The translations under genes and the position numbers were made by a program. Under the pieces are notes generated by a model. It had not been told where the DNA came from. It searched no databases and worked only from the letters and a program-made list of their open reading frames with translations. 64,000 nucleotides of DNA from Larix kaempferi (taxonomy: Eukaryota > Streptophyta > Pinopsida > Pinales > Pinaceae): positions 44,324,501 to 44,388,500 of the forward strand of contig BSBM01000486.1 of NCBI GenBank assembly GCA_027924585.1. The letters are read 5' to 3'. This document shows, one piece after another, positions 9,412 to 21,655 of the stretch (positions are counted from its first letter, which is position 1; every line of letters starts with the position of its first letter).

Positions 9412-12400
9412 TGTTGTCCGCCGAATGCACACTGAGTCAACAGAAATATTTCGAAAGCTGTTTCCTCACTACAAGTGGAGAAAGGTGTGGCCTTGGGGGC
9501 AAGCACAGAACCAGGTATTGTCACCTAAATCCCATCTCCTCCGTTTAGGCTAACTCCTAATGAAGCCAAGGGGGGTTGTCCGTAACAAAGAGTTTTCTAT
9601 GGCTCTGAGTTTTAAATGTCTTCAAGTGTTGGGTGACGCGGATGGGTGTTTTTTAGGAGTTTTTATTTTTGAATGATCACAAATTTATAAATGACAAAAA
9701 TAAAATAACCACAAGATAATTGCAAGATTACGAGATTGAAAACACAACCACTTGATAATTTAAAGCAAGACAACCATATGATACCGAAAGATAAGACATA
9801 TAACAAATAATCAGTGAAAAGGACCAGTGCCTTATGGAGTCAAAATTGAAGTGCTTGGGTTGCTTGATACAAGAGTTCAGAAAATGGTAGTGTTTGTGAG
9901 ATCTGTTGTGCAAATGTTCTTGGTTTATTTTATTATGAATTTTGAGTAATCTTGTTTTAGGTCAAGGGTATTTCCAACCGGAACACGATGTCCTGGAAAT
10001 CTAGTTGGAAGAAGTACTCTAGGTGGCCTAGTTCAAGGACATGACAGACCGACCTGGATCACAGCGAGGTGTTCAAATAACTAACCAGCCACTGTGTCCG
10101 AGTTTGGGTTGCCCGACGCCCTCACTAGGAGTTCCCCACTTTTAAGTACTTTATGATGAACAATGCCGATTCGTTGGTTATGGGGTAAAGATTTTATTAT
10201 GGTTTGAATCTTATGCGATTAGGCAACCAACACCGTTTCTGAGTAATCCAACTTTTTAGGGTTGGGCAGAGCATACGTGGTGTGGAGAAACGAGTAAATT
10301 CAATTTTATTATGGGGAATGTGAGTTGTGAGTGTTTAACTTAAGAGCACACAAAAACCTCTCCGATAGAGAGTGCTCTTGATCTTGCCTTACGGTTTGAT
10401 TCAAGAGTCTTATCTACACTACATGCAAATGCAATTAACAATGCTCTCCGACAGAGAGTGCTCTTGACTTGTCTTATGACAAGTTCAAGAGACTTTGATT
10501 CCTTTTAAAAGATAGACAAATTATATCAAAGAAACTCAATATGATAAGCTCAAATATCGATGCAAAAAAGATTCGAGCAATTAGTGGAAAAGGAAATCTA
10601 AACTAGCAATTAGTTTCTACTTGCAAAATGAATTAAGCTAGCAATTAGTACTCTAAGTAAAATAATGGAAAACTAATCTAAGCATGAAATAAAATCTAAG
10701 CTAAAGATCAAACCAACCAAGGAACAAAACAAACTTCCCTAAATGGGGGAAGTTGGATGTGGGGGATTAAAAACCCCACTTATGAACTTTATTAATTGAG
10801 TACAACTTTTGAGGATTTTCAACCTTGGAAATAGAGATGAAGAAAGTAGAAGTGATTTTAAGAGCTCTTAAGAGCTTTACAAGAAAAAAGGAGAGTGTTT
10901 AAATCTTCATGGTTTTGATGCTTGGTTTCAAGTTTCTTCTTGGTTTTGCAATCCTCTTCTTTTCCACTTTGATGATCTCTTCTTCTTCTTTACTTCTTCT
11001 CTTGAGTTTGCTTTTCTTCACACGTACAACACAAAAAAATCAAACTTCAAGCACCCATTAGCATTAGCAAAACAATAAAAACAAAACTAACATCTAATCT
11101 AGAAATTGAAATCTAAGGTGCAAGTCTAACTTTTGAATAAGATCTAATGCAAACTATTCAAATGAAACTAAAGTAAAATCTAAATGCAACTATTAAAATA
11201 AACTAGATGCAAGCTAGAATGCAACTAAGATAAAATCCTAAAATACTAACTCTAAAGTATGAGATGAAATCTAAACTAAAACAAGGTAAATTATGAAATT
11301 TTTACAGCGTTTTAGAGTTTTTAGAGAGGAGTTTGAGGCATGCACAAGAGTGCAAGCGAATGCAGCAAACAAAGAGGACTGAAATGACAAGTTTGGGGCA
11401 GCGAATGCAAAGGAAGAAGATTGAGTTTTGGGGCAGCGAAAGGAGGTAGGCAAGTAAGCAAATGGAGAACGAAAGCTAGCTTGGAGGAGGAATGCGAATG
11501 CAAGCTAGGGAGTGGAGCGAAGGTGAGGAGAAAGGGAGAAGGCCAAAAGATAGGAAAAATTTGGATCAAAGGCCTCTCACAACGTAACCAGTAACAAGTT
11601 GAATTTAACTTTGAAGATGGATCTTTAACCAATTTCTCAAGCCCAACTTTGAAGCTCAAAATCGATCTTGGAAGGCCCTGAAATGCACAAATTTGTCAGA
11701 AAAAGTCTCTGAAGAGAAGAAAGAAGCAGTCGAGCTCAAGCTTCTACTTCACACTTGGGAGATTTGCACAATAAACCACTTACAAATAAAACTTGATCAA
11801 GCCTAGTGTGAAAGATTTGATGGGATAAGAAGAGTATCAGTATTTCCGACTACAATTTACTACTTCTAGATCACATAAAACCCAACACCAATGAGCAAAT
11901 TGAATCACAAATGCCCACCCTATGGACTTAAGAAAGACTTCTAAGCTCGAAGCATGATCAAAGTATTAAAATATAAGAATCATAAAGGAGCAAGATCACC
12001 TTGATACAATTGAAGCACCTCTCATGAACAATTCGAGCACACCATGTAGACCTCCAAAGTCACTTTTATTCCAGATAGCAAAAGCTAAGAACTATTACAA
12101 AATTGGCAGAGTAAGCTTGCCCAAAATATGCATCCTAAAGAGAGAGCAAAGCATCTCTCTTTATACAAAACTAGAAGACTAAAACCCTAAGTTGAATTTG
12201 GCATAGGGAGAGCCAAATGGCACAAGACACCAATTCGAATTCCAATCTACATCAAGGCTTGGAGTGATTTACAATAAGTAACAATGAGTTGAGTTAAATG
12301 TGGATGGGGAGGTGGCCTCCACCTTGGCAAGGTGCCCCCCATCCTTCCATTGGAAATATCATCCTCCCAATGCGTGAAAGACAAGTCACCAATGCATGAG

Positions 12401-13468
12401 CCTTCTTGAGGAAAGCGTGAGCCATCTTGAGGAACAAGTTTGAGTGAATATAGGGATTGCAATGAGTTCAAATGGAGCCAAGCTTTGATGGTGTCACTAA
12501 CTGAGGAAGGCGCCCACCTTTATCATTAATGCAAGTTCAACAGTCCACAAAAGCCATGCCACATGACCAAATCGCAAATCTCATGAAGGAAGGCGAATTC
12601 TCTGATTGAAGATGACTGGTGTTGATTGGATACTCAACTGAATGCTTATGGAGTTGATTGGAATCTTCATAAATGTCTGATGCCATGTCATTTAGTCTGT
12701 TTGTTTATTCAATTTGGATTATTTTGGAGAGATTTGGATTATCTCCAAAATATTCATTTTTGATTATTTTAATTAATAATTTCTCTTTTATTGATTTTTT
12801 GAGAAATTATTAATTATCAGGCTGAATAACTATCCGAAACTTAGGATAAGTGGGTTTGGGGTTCAAGTGTGATTTTTGGCATAGGAATTAAGCCTCCAAT
12901 CTCTGAAATCCACCCCCAAACGACTGACATATTACAAACTGTATTTTTCCAATTAAATATTTGGAAAAATAATAATAAAATAAAAACTCATCCAACGCGT
13001 CCGGTAAATTTTTTTCGGACATTGTTTTTAATGGACAAGGAACCTAGGAAATGACCATCTAAGACATACATGGTGTCTAGTAGGTTCATATACATCAGTT
13101 GGACTCTAATAACCCCCCAAGGCTCAACTTTCAAAATCGGGCATTCCAGCTTTGGAGGAAGCAGGAGAAAACCTCGTCGATTATTACTCGGCTATAGGCA
13201 AAGCATAATTGACAAGGGCAAAAAACTCCCTGGAATACCTTAGTTGATAGTCAAGTCCTGGGGAACCGAGCCACTCAAAACCCTACGAGTACACTTATTA
13301 CAAACCCCGTGGGGCCATGGTCATTTCAGTAGAAAAATAAATCTGGCTAGCCAAAATTGGCTAATTATTGCAAACTGAACCCCTGATACTCTGGAAGTGA
13401 ACACTGATCGTGTTCAAACACTAGCGGCTCAATGGAGGTTCAACTATTGTACAATATAGTTGGCAACG
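9412..13468 (-). mobile_element. Solo family-G LTR (4057 bp) inside Copia-1 RT
   Basis: The left end TGTTGTCCGCC is the reverse of the family end GGCGGACAACA. The right end, ATAGTTGGCAACG, aligns with the reverse of the family start with a mutated last base. Flanks are GAAGT (9407-9411) and TAAGT (13469-13473), a 5-bp TSD with one change. Shared internal landmarks include the paired AGAGAGTGCTCTTGA words near 10370 and 10460. It splits the RT frame just before YVDD. No internal region is present, so it is a solo LTR produced by LTR-LTR recombination (inference). Confidence 0.88.
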
Positions 13469-14337
13469 TAAGTATCACTGGATTTCCCACTTCAACCTTG
13501 TAGTAAAGATTGGAATCTGCTTTACTCTTGGTAAAGCCCAAGCTCATCAGGAAACTATCCATCCTACCATACCACGTCGTGGGTGCCTGTTTCAATCCGT
13601 ACAAGGCCTTCTTCAATTTGCACACATGAGTCTGCCTGTCATGTGTCTCAAATCCGAGTGGCTGCTCCACGTACACTTCCTCCTGTACTACACCATTCAA
13701 GAACGCTGTCTTAACATCCATCTGGTGTACCTTCCACTTCATTACTGCAGCCAATGCAAGTACTGATCTGATGGAAGTGTATCTGGCTACAGGTGCAAAT
13801 GTCTCCTCAGTCTATGCCTTCCTTCTGGGAGAAGCCATGTGCCACAAATCTTGCCTTGTGTTTTCCTATGCTACCATTTGCAACATGCTTGATCTTGTAG
13901 ATCCACTTGGAAGTCACGACAGACTTCCCTTCTGGTCTCAGAAATACCTCCCAGACATCATTCTTCATAATCGATTGGTACTCCTCGGTCATGGCATCTT
14001 TCCATTCTTTCTTCTTGGCTGCTTCCTCATAGTTGGAAGGTTCTTTGTCAATGATGTCGCAAAGCAGGGCTACATAGTTGAAGTATGGCCTAGTCTCTTG
14101 CTTTCTCTGTGCATTCCCTTTGGAGCGACATACTTTTCTGCATCTTGTATTGCCTCTCGTACCCATGCTGGTTTCCTCTCGTGGGAGTTCTTCTTACGAG
14201 GTGGATCTACAGGTTCTTGTGGTTCTTCTATTTCACGGTCTTCATGGTCTTTTGGAACTGCTCCTAAACCATCGTCACTTGTTCTACGAAACAAGTCTCG
14301 TCATTATTCTCTTGTAGGTGATGATGTGCGATCTTTC
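13469..14337 (-). pseudogene. Copia-1 pol, RT N-terminal part
   Basis: Minus-strand frames carry copia RT blocks in order: KEWKDAMTEEYQSI, KWIYKIKH, HKARFVAHGFSQ, then after a frame break VHQMDVKTAFLNG, VYVEQPLGF and KALYGLKQAP. The frame changes near 13807, consistent with loss of two bases, and again at about 14100-14166, so there are at least two frameshifts. Upstream residues (14166-14294) are an Asp/Glu/Pro-rich linker normally found between integrase and RT. No integrase domain precedes it; instead an intron-like spacer follows at 14338. Confidence 0.87.
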
Positions 14338-14765
14338 CTACAAGTCAAATTCAGTTGTATGATTAGAAACATTTCATAATTGTCAAATCAAATTCTTATG
14401 CATAAAGACATAGGTCACACAGTCATGCAACTATCTTAGCCAATGATTCAACACAACATTCATCCATATCCCCCATTCATACGGTAACTTTCTAGATGCC
14501 TTCCATCTCTACCAAAACATTATTAAGAGTGTGCACTACTCCCAACATGTCAGCAAAGAGGTTTCATTCTAGATAAGTAGCAGTGGAATGTTGTACAGTA
14601 CCATAGGCCACTTACCCATTACTTGCATATTAGTAGTATCTTGTTCATTAATGCAACTTTTCTAACATGCATAATACACATCCTAAATCTAGGAACATTA
14701 TTATGTACATGACTGAACAATATCATTTAAGTAATTAGATATACAAGAAATGACAATTTAGATAC
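14338..14765 (-). other. Intron-like spacer replacing protease/integrase in Copia-1
   Basis: On the minus strand this 428-bp non-coding block starts GTATCT after GATAA and ends TTGTAG before GAAAGATC. Copia-2 has a homologous 418-bp block (35802-36219) with GTATTT and TTGTAG at matching ends and the same flanks. Internal words are shared, such as ATACTACTAATATGCA and AATGAAACCTCTTTGCTGAC. It lies between the gag end and the RT linker. Confidence 0.65.
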
Positions 14766-15449
14766 TTATCTTTGTTTGGTTGTTGGGCGGACTCCCTCTT
14801 GATCTTTTCTTCCTTGCAGGAACTACTGGAGTGTGCTCCCTCTTGATTTTGCTTCCTTAACCAATGCTGGAAATGGATGAGAGGTTCTTCCATAGAGCAT
14901 TGATCTTTATTTATTTTCCGGAGTCCAATTTCGTAGGAGCTTCGCCTACTCCTTTCATGTAATACAGAAAGTCATCTCTAGCTTCATTACAATACATATT
15001 CTTCATCACTTGAAGAATCTTCACTTTCTTCTCTGGTTCTCTTTCTTGCAGGTTCATCATCTTCCGCGGTGTGAGCATGGTGTCTTTTCTTGTTGGAGAC
15101 ATTTCTGTTTCTGGGACAATCTCTGGAGTAGTGTCCCTTCTCATCACATGTATAGCATCTAATGTTGGATAGATCTTTTCTAGATATTCTATCGTAGTTC
15201 TCCCTCTGATTTTGATGGTGGTGTTTCTCCCTCTTACTGTGATGATGGTGCTCCCTCTTGTTATGATTCCTTCTGGTGTGAGCTGTGAGAGTTTGATCAT
15301 CATTTGCTCCCAACTTCTCTTCTCGTGCCACAAGTAGAGCTTCTTCTTGTGTACATTCTTCCCAAAGTCTATTGAATGTGATCAACTTCCTTCTGGCACA
15401 TATCCCTTGAATGAATGAGTCCCATGATCTTGGGAGACCATTCAAGGTG
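14766..15449 (-). pseudogene. Copia-1 gag C-terminal part with zinc knuckle
   Basis: The minus-strand frame continues gag after the solo LTR: NGLPRSWDSFIQGICAR, LWEECTQEEALLVARE, a basic His/Arg-rich stretch, then the CCHC knuckle CYTCDEKGHYSRDC, and stops after EEYVL at 14987. The next 220 bp, in another frame, keep a short piece (KGVGEAPTKLDSG) typical of the region just after the copia protease. The protease active-site block itself is absent, so a deletion removed it. Known role of the family: the nucleocapsid part binds the element RNA. Confidence 0.85.
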
Positions 15450-18400
15450 TGTTATCACCTATTTTGTACAAATAGTTGAACTTCCGATGAGCCGCCAGTT
15501 TATCAGAACATGATTCATGTTCATCATCAGCATTCAGAAGTTCAGAGGTCAATTTCAGGGCAATTTTGCCCCTTTTGTAATAACTGCATGTTCATACCCC
15601 CATGGGGAATTTGTAAAAGTTGGTCTAAACGGGGTCCTTTTATAAAAGACTCGGCTATCCGTAGGTTTAGCCATTTGGGGGATACTCTAGAGTGTTTTTT
15701 CCTTAGGAATTATGCGCTACTCATCAGTGGCGTATAATCCCCGAGTTTTTCACTCAAACCTCCAAAGCTGGAGTATTTCCCATGGTGGTCAAAACCTAAG
15801 GTGGTTATTAGAGTCTTGTGTCTAGGATTTTTTACGTGTTAGCCACATCGATTGAGTCATATGAACATGCACTAGGTCCCCTAGGAGTTTCGTTTGATTC
15901 CGGCAAAATATTTTTTTCATAAAATTAGACCATTTTTTAATGGTTTAATTAAAAAATTTCAAAAAATGATAAAAACCTCATCCGGAGGCGGAATTGGGCA
16001 TGGGGAGGCTCGTCTTGACGCTCAGAGCATCCTCTTCACCTTGGCACCCTCGTTCTTCAGTTTCCGGGCAGTTACATCACCCCAGGAGCAATTTTTGCTA
16101 AAAATGCATCATTTTGGCATTTAATTGCCAGAAAATGACAATATGCACTATGTCCAAAAATTCAAATAAGTAAAAAATCATCCAAATTTTGATTTTTAAA
16201 AGGGTGGATATTATTTTCATAAAGTGTACGACCCACTTTAAGGAATGATGAGCTTAATGCCAAAAGTCAAAATCAAAAAATTGAATTAGAATGAGTGTAC
16301 GGTTTTCCTCACGTGGGGCCTCTTCATGTGGATTGGCTCACATGGTGGGTGTGTTGACCTTTGAATTGGGCGAATACTCCATATCGTGGCCCACCTTATT
16401 TAATTAACCAAGCATACACCGTAACCAAGGTTTTTGATTACAAATTATCAAAAGGAGTGTGACGTGAGCGTGATAATTGTTCCAAGGTTTGACCATACGG
16501 CATGCTCTCTCGCTTGATTTGGTTGGTGAATAGTTCATTGGGTGGGCGTTGGTTCCCAAGGAGGGAGTTGCCACATCCCCACTCACACCCACCACAAGAG
16601 CGAGTTAGTAATTATGTCAAACTCCAAGCTATAGCTCACGCATTCCTTGGTGGCCCACGTCAATCCTACATGGCACTCACGTATTGGAATGGAGGAGCTT
16701 CCAAGGTTGGAATGGAGGCCACCTCCCCATTCACCTACCAGCAGCTCGAGTTAGTAATTGGATCTCAACTCCAAGCCATGATTCGATTGGAAGATTGGCT
16801 CTCCTTGGTGCCAATTCGTTTTTGGCTTTTGGTTGTCTTATTTTGTTATTTAAAGAGAGGAACTCCTCCTCTTTCGATCATGGTCTTTTATGCAAAGAAA
16901 CTCTGAGCAATTGTATCTGGAATTATATTTAATAAAGTTGTGACTTTGGAGGTCAATTTCTTGGGGGCTCTTGGTGGCCATGCTTCATTACATTTCTTGA
17001 GGTGATATTGTGTCATTTTTTCATATGTTTATGGCTATTTAGTTTTGATTTATATGCTTAGAAGGCTAACAATCTAGCACATGCATGTATATCTTTTCTA
17101 TTCACTTAAATCATATGTTATTTGCAAGTATTGCTAATGGTTTTGTGAGCTTTTGCAGGTTCTCCTTCACTCCATTTTTTGGCCAAAGATTTCTACTTGT
17201 TAAGCATTAGCAAAAGAAGAGTATCTTGCTTCACCATCATCCATTTTTCAAAGGTTAAAATTGGTTACTTGTTACTTAGGGCTTCTCTTCTTCTAGCCTT
17301 CCATTTTTCTCCTTGAACTCCTTTTTGCCATTGATTTGCTAAGCCCACTTTCTCCTTGTCCTAGTCTCATTCTACCTCCTTTAGCCCCATTCTCTTGCTC
17401 TCCTTTTTTGGTCTCCTCCCCCTTTCGTTTCACCTCTCTTTGCCATCTCATCCATCATAGAAGTTAGCTACCCTCTTCCTCTCGTCTTAGTTATCTAAGT
17501 GCCTCCACCCTCCTCTTTTTGTGTTTCCATCTTTCATCCCTTTCGTCCCATCTATCTTCATCTAGCTTTAATTTCATTCTTAGATCCCTTCACCTTCTCC
17601 TCTCGTCCATCCTTCCTTTTAAAGTCCTAAAATCACATCAAAAAACAACAAAACGACTTGATTAGTAGTGTTAGCTTTTTTCCATGTTGCAAAATGTTTT
17701 GCTAAGAGTTAGATCTTGAGTCTCTTTTATTTTCATGCATTGAAAAGATAGTTTTAAAAGGGCATCCTAGATCTCAATCAAACACACTAATATAACTTGT
17801 ATCGTTTTAGTCTTAGTTTCCATTTGAAAGATAGAAAATTTTTCCATAAAAATTCCTTAAAATTTTTATTTCTTAGATCTCTTTCCCATCATATTTTAAG
17901 GGTTTGTTGTTCGCTGGTCCGTTTTACCATATTAAAAATTTTAAGACTAAATCTCATGCTTTCACATATTAGAGCTTAGTTTTCATTACAAGACTTGGTA
18001 GTGTTTCAATTTTATTTGATTTCTAATCTCTAATGGGTGCTTGTTGAGTGCTTTTTCTAAACTTTTGTAGGTCCATTTTTTGAAAGAGAAGATAAACTAG
18101 TGAGCATACTTGAAGAAGAGAAGAGCAAGTACATTGAAGGGAAGATCCAAACCAAACAACAAATAAAAATAAACTCCTTTTTGTACTAGCCTTCAAAGGC
18201 TTTCAGGTTTTATTGCAATATTTTGTTTATTTTAAGTCTCCCAAGGAAAAAGACCTTTCAAGGATTTTCCCTTGAGACACTTGTAATTTTCTAATAAAAC
18301 TTTTAAGTGGAGGAGGCCTCCACTGTTTGGGTCTTCTTCCCCATTTGGGGAAGGGTGTTGGGTCTTGTGGTTGGTTTTAGCTTAGATTTACATTTTTATG

Positions 18401-19950
18401 CTCTCAGTTTAAATTTTGTTCCAAGTAAGTTAGCTTGATTATATTTCATATCTACTTACCCCCATGCTTTCCCGAGTAGGGTCTTGAACCTGAAAGAGAT
18501 TCTTGGGTAGTTTAGTTCAATTTTTATCATTATATTGTTTCTCTTCCAATCCTTGACCAGAGAATAGCTAACTTTGGGATCGTATCCCAAAGGCCACATA
18601 GTTTTGTGGTAGCTTCTCGCTCCCCCATCAACTTCTTGTGGACATCCAGCTAGCTGGAAGGTTTCCAGGATTGGTGGCTTCTAATGGTTGATCTTGTTCG
18701 GAGATCAATCCCACCTAGTAGATTAAAGTTTGTATGGTAGAACACTAAATTTATTCATCTCGCAAGTATTTCGTGTTAAGCATTAATTTATATCTTTCAA
18801 GTTTATCAAGTGGATTCATCTTTTAAAGTTATTTTACTGCTTTCACAACACAAATACTTTTGCTTCCTTAAAATAAACCAAAGTCTCTTGAACTTGGCCA
18901 AATCCAAGTCAAGAGCACCCTCTATCGGAGGGCATTTTAGTCTTGCATCATCCCTGCATTAGGCATTTTAATTTTAGCAAGTCTCTTGAACTGTGGTCAT
19001 AAGACCGAGTCAAGAGCGCTCTCTGTCGGAGAGTTGAACAAGGTTCTTTTAATAATAAAATTTTGCACTCACACTCCCCTAATTAATTTATCTTGGTTTG
19101 TCCTACACCCGTATGCTCTGCCAACCGGAAACGGTTGGGCTAGTACTCAGAAAGGTGGAAGACCTGATAATAACGATCGATAAACTTAATTAAAATTTTT
19201 TTCCCATAACCTCAACCAAGGCAAAATACTGTTCTCCCACGAGGGGTGGCGCCGGATTCCCACTGTCAGACTCAGGGGCGGTTTAAACATTGGACACCAA
19301 TCCTTATCGAATCTGGGTGCTTCCGACAGGTCATTCAGGGTTGCCAGTATTTTTCTTGGGTAGGGTTCTACCATCTCTTGATACCTTTTGGTCTTAGCCC
19401 TAATAATCAAGACAACTAAAATTTTCAATTTACCAAGATAAGCTGCACAACGTTCTCATAAACTTTCCATTTCAAGCACTTGTATCAATTTTTCACTTTC
19501 ACTGTTATTTCTGACTCCATAAGGCACTGGTCCTTCATCATATATCTTTGTATGCTTAAATATCTATATTGGAGTATTCAGCTTAATCTGTGTGAAAAGT
19601 GATTCATTTATTTTGTTCAAGTGCATCCTTTAGTTTCTGTTGCAACGTGGATTGCGCTATCTTGTGTCATTTTAAAGTTTTATATTGTCTCTCTTTTCAC
19701 AAAAACTCCTAAAAAACACCCATCCGCATCACTACATCAAAAACACTTAAAAAACAAGAGCCTTAGTGAAACTCTCTTTTAGGGACTACCCCCCTTGGCT
19801 TCGTTAGGAGTTTGCCTAAACGGAGGAGCTGGGATTCAGGTGACAGTACCTGGCTCATTGCTTGCCCCCAGGGCCACACCTCTCTCACTTGTAGTGAAGA
19901 GACAGCTTTCGAAAGATTTCTGCTGCTGGTGTGCAGTTTGGCGGACAACA
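15450..19950 (+). mobile_element. Solo family-G LTR (4501 bp) inside Copia-1 gag
   Basis: Begins TGTTATCACCTATTTTGTAC and ends GGCGGACAACA, like the LTRs of the complete element at 36294. It is flanked by a perfect TSD AGGTG (15445-15449 and 19951-19955). The copia gag frame reads straight across when the LTR is removed. Late parts (18300-19900) stay close to the complete element, while earlier parts are more diverged. A TATA-like TATTTAAAGAGAGG lies near 16850. Reverse-strand and forward ORFs of 60-134 codons within it match no protein and are not annotated. Confidence 0.93.
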
Positions 19951-20404
19951 AGGTGGTCATCACAATTTCTCCATTCTCTATGTTTTCTCCCACAGCTTCA
20001 AGTTGTTCCTTGATTTGAGAGACCCTTGTAAAATAAGACTGCATGGTCTCTGCATTTTGTATCTTCACATTCCTCAACTTGTTTTTCAATGCCATCTTCC
20101 TATTTATATTCTTTCCTTCAAATAGCTTGGTCAAGGAATCAAACATCTCTTTAGGTGTCTTTAAGGAAGACACATGTGGGATGAGGTGATCCTTAATAGA
20201 ATCAACAATGATCCTCTTGGCCTTGACCAAGTTCTTCTTATGTAAGGCTTTAGCCTCATCTCCCTCTGGAACTGGAACTTCTTCATTTACATATGTGTCC
20301 AATTCATTCTCTTCAAGGACTAGTGTAATCCTATACTTCCATGCTCGGAAGTTATCAGCCCCTTCAAGCTTGGTGTGGTGAGACATCTTTAATGAGTACT
20401 TCAA
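19951..20404 (-). pseudogene. Copia-1 gag N-terminal part
   Basis: The minus-strand frame begins at the ATG at 20404 or the second at 20386 (MSHHTKLEGADNFRAWK) and runs through the capsid-type helical domain: LVLEENELDTYV, IIVDSIKDHLIPHV, EMFDSLTKLFEGKN, RMALKNKLRNVKIQN. It ends at the solo LTR junction. A family-typical copia gag start places the second Met as the likelier initiation codon. The frame is open within this part; the gene is inactivated by the insertion. Confidence 0.9.
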
Positions 20405-21127
20405 ATGGAAATAGAAAAGCTTTTAGGTTTTACCACTTTGATTTGCTGAAACTGGTTCTGGCGCTGGTTGGCCTAGGGTTTGTCAGAGAAACCCTAGTTT
20501 TCCAAAGTTGGAATTTGTAACTTTTGATTGGACAGATAGATGCGCCTTCTCAAGGCGAGTTGTCCAATGTACTCACTTCCCTAAATTAGTGAATAGAAAC
20601 CCAAAATATCTGATGCCCTAGTTTTCCTCCGGCAGTAGTGACGGGCCGAAAAATGAAAATTCTCAGAATTGAATTCTGTTTTCACAGGAAGATGCGCCTG
20701 GATGAGGCGAGTATGTTGGTACACTTGGTTTCTGAAGATTCCAAAATTCACCCTTGAAAATTGACTTGCGAATTTCGGATTTGCAGTTTATGGCTTTTTC
20801 TGGTCCAAAGTTAAACTAGGGTTTGACTTTCCCGGAGTTTCACCTACTCAAATTTTGATCTTGGTCTTAAAATTTCGCTCTTGGAGAGGCACACCTTTCT
20901 ATGCTGATAGCACTCAAAAATTCCACTTTTGTGAAAAACCCTAATTTTTGGTAGTAGTGACAGGCCAAAAAGTGAAAATGCTCATAATCAACTTTTGCTT
21001 CGACAGAAAGATGTGCCCTTCTTAGGTGAGTTAGCCTAGCCTCTTTTTGTTGATGATCTGTGGAGAGAAACCCAAAAATTAAGAAGCCCTAGCTTCTGCA
21101 GCTGCACAGTGTCTTCTTCTTAGGTTA
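20405..21127 (-). other. Copia-1 5' leader with internal duplication
   Basis: About 720 bp between the primer site and gag with no ORF of note. A segment with the words GTAGTGAC(A/G)GGCC and AAGATG(T/C)GCC occurs twice, near 20630-20700 and 20945-21015, a period of about 310 bp. Copia-2 also has a duplicated leader. Confidence 0.6.
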
Positions 21128-21139
21128 GCTCTGATACCA
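21128..21139 (-). promoter_or_regulatory. Copia-1 primer-binding site (tRNA-iMet type)
   Basis: Reads TGGTATCAGAGC on the minus strand immediately after the 5' LTR, continuing TAACC. It matches the 3' end of plant initiator Met tRNA, the usual copia primer. Confidence 0.9.
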
Positions 21140-21655
21140 TGTTAGTTTTTCAAAATTTAATCAATACTTATCTAGGATCCTACTGAGAGAATAACAAGCA
21201 CAGCATAAACACAAGAGACACAAAGATTTTCCTCAGGGAAACCATAAAGGAGAAAACCCCGCAACTTCCTCAGAGATAGAATGATCACCAATACAATGTC
21301 ACAAAAGTAAAACCCAAAAATAGAGATGGTCTTCAGCAGCTTCTCTCTTCTCCATTTGTGCGAACTTCTCCTCTCTCTCACTAATGCGAATTGAGTGTAA
21401 GTGAGTGAATAAATAAATGGAGAGCCTAGCTCTCTATTTATACTTTACCTTTACCACTTGACAAGTCGGCCTCAACTAAAGTTGAGTGGGCCGACTCCTT
21501 TAAGGGACTTAAAAACCCCAATACAAATGACTCTAGGGGAACTAATGCCCCGACTTACATGGGAGGGTTTACCTCAATGACTTTACATGACCCAAATACA
21601 ATAATGACTTCTCCGATACAAGTGAATATCTTTCGCAGTTACAATAACATTAACA
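21140..21655 (-). repeat. Copia-1 5' LTR (516 bp)
   Basis: Starts TGTTAGTTTTT and ends CATTAACA on the plus strand. It matches 3478-4070 except for the deletion of about 70 bp and roughly 3% substitutions. The LTR promoter TATAAATAG lies at 21434-21442 on the minus strand. Followed by the TSD GTTTT. Confidence 0.92.

Larger units (their letters stand above)
3478..21655 (-). mobile_element. Copia-1: Ty1/copia retrotransposon, split by three nested insertions
   Basis: One copia element read on the minus strand. It has a 5' LTR at 21140-21655, a tRNA-iMet primer site next to it, gag, a gap where protease and integrase should be, RT and RNase H, a 3' untranslated region with tandem repeats, a polypurine tract and a 3' LTR at 3478-4070. 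Both outer ends carry the same target duplication GTTTT (3473-3477 and 21656-21660), which shows that the two distant LTRs belong to one insertion. Element X and two solo LTRs, each with its own TSD, interrupt the coding region. Subtracting them leaves about 6.0 kb. The two LTRs differ by roughly 3% plus a deletion of about 70 bp, so it is not recent. Frameshifts and the missing domains make it non-functional. Confidence 0.93.

Noticed and set aside
13771-14379. Plus-strand ORF of 202 codons
   Set aside because: It is the antisense of the Copia-1 RT and linker, which have clear family motifs on the minus strand.
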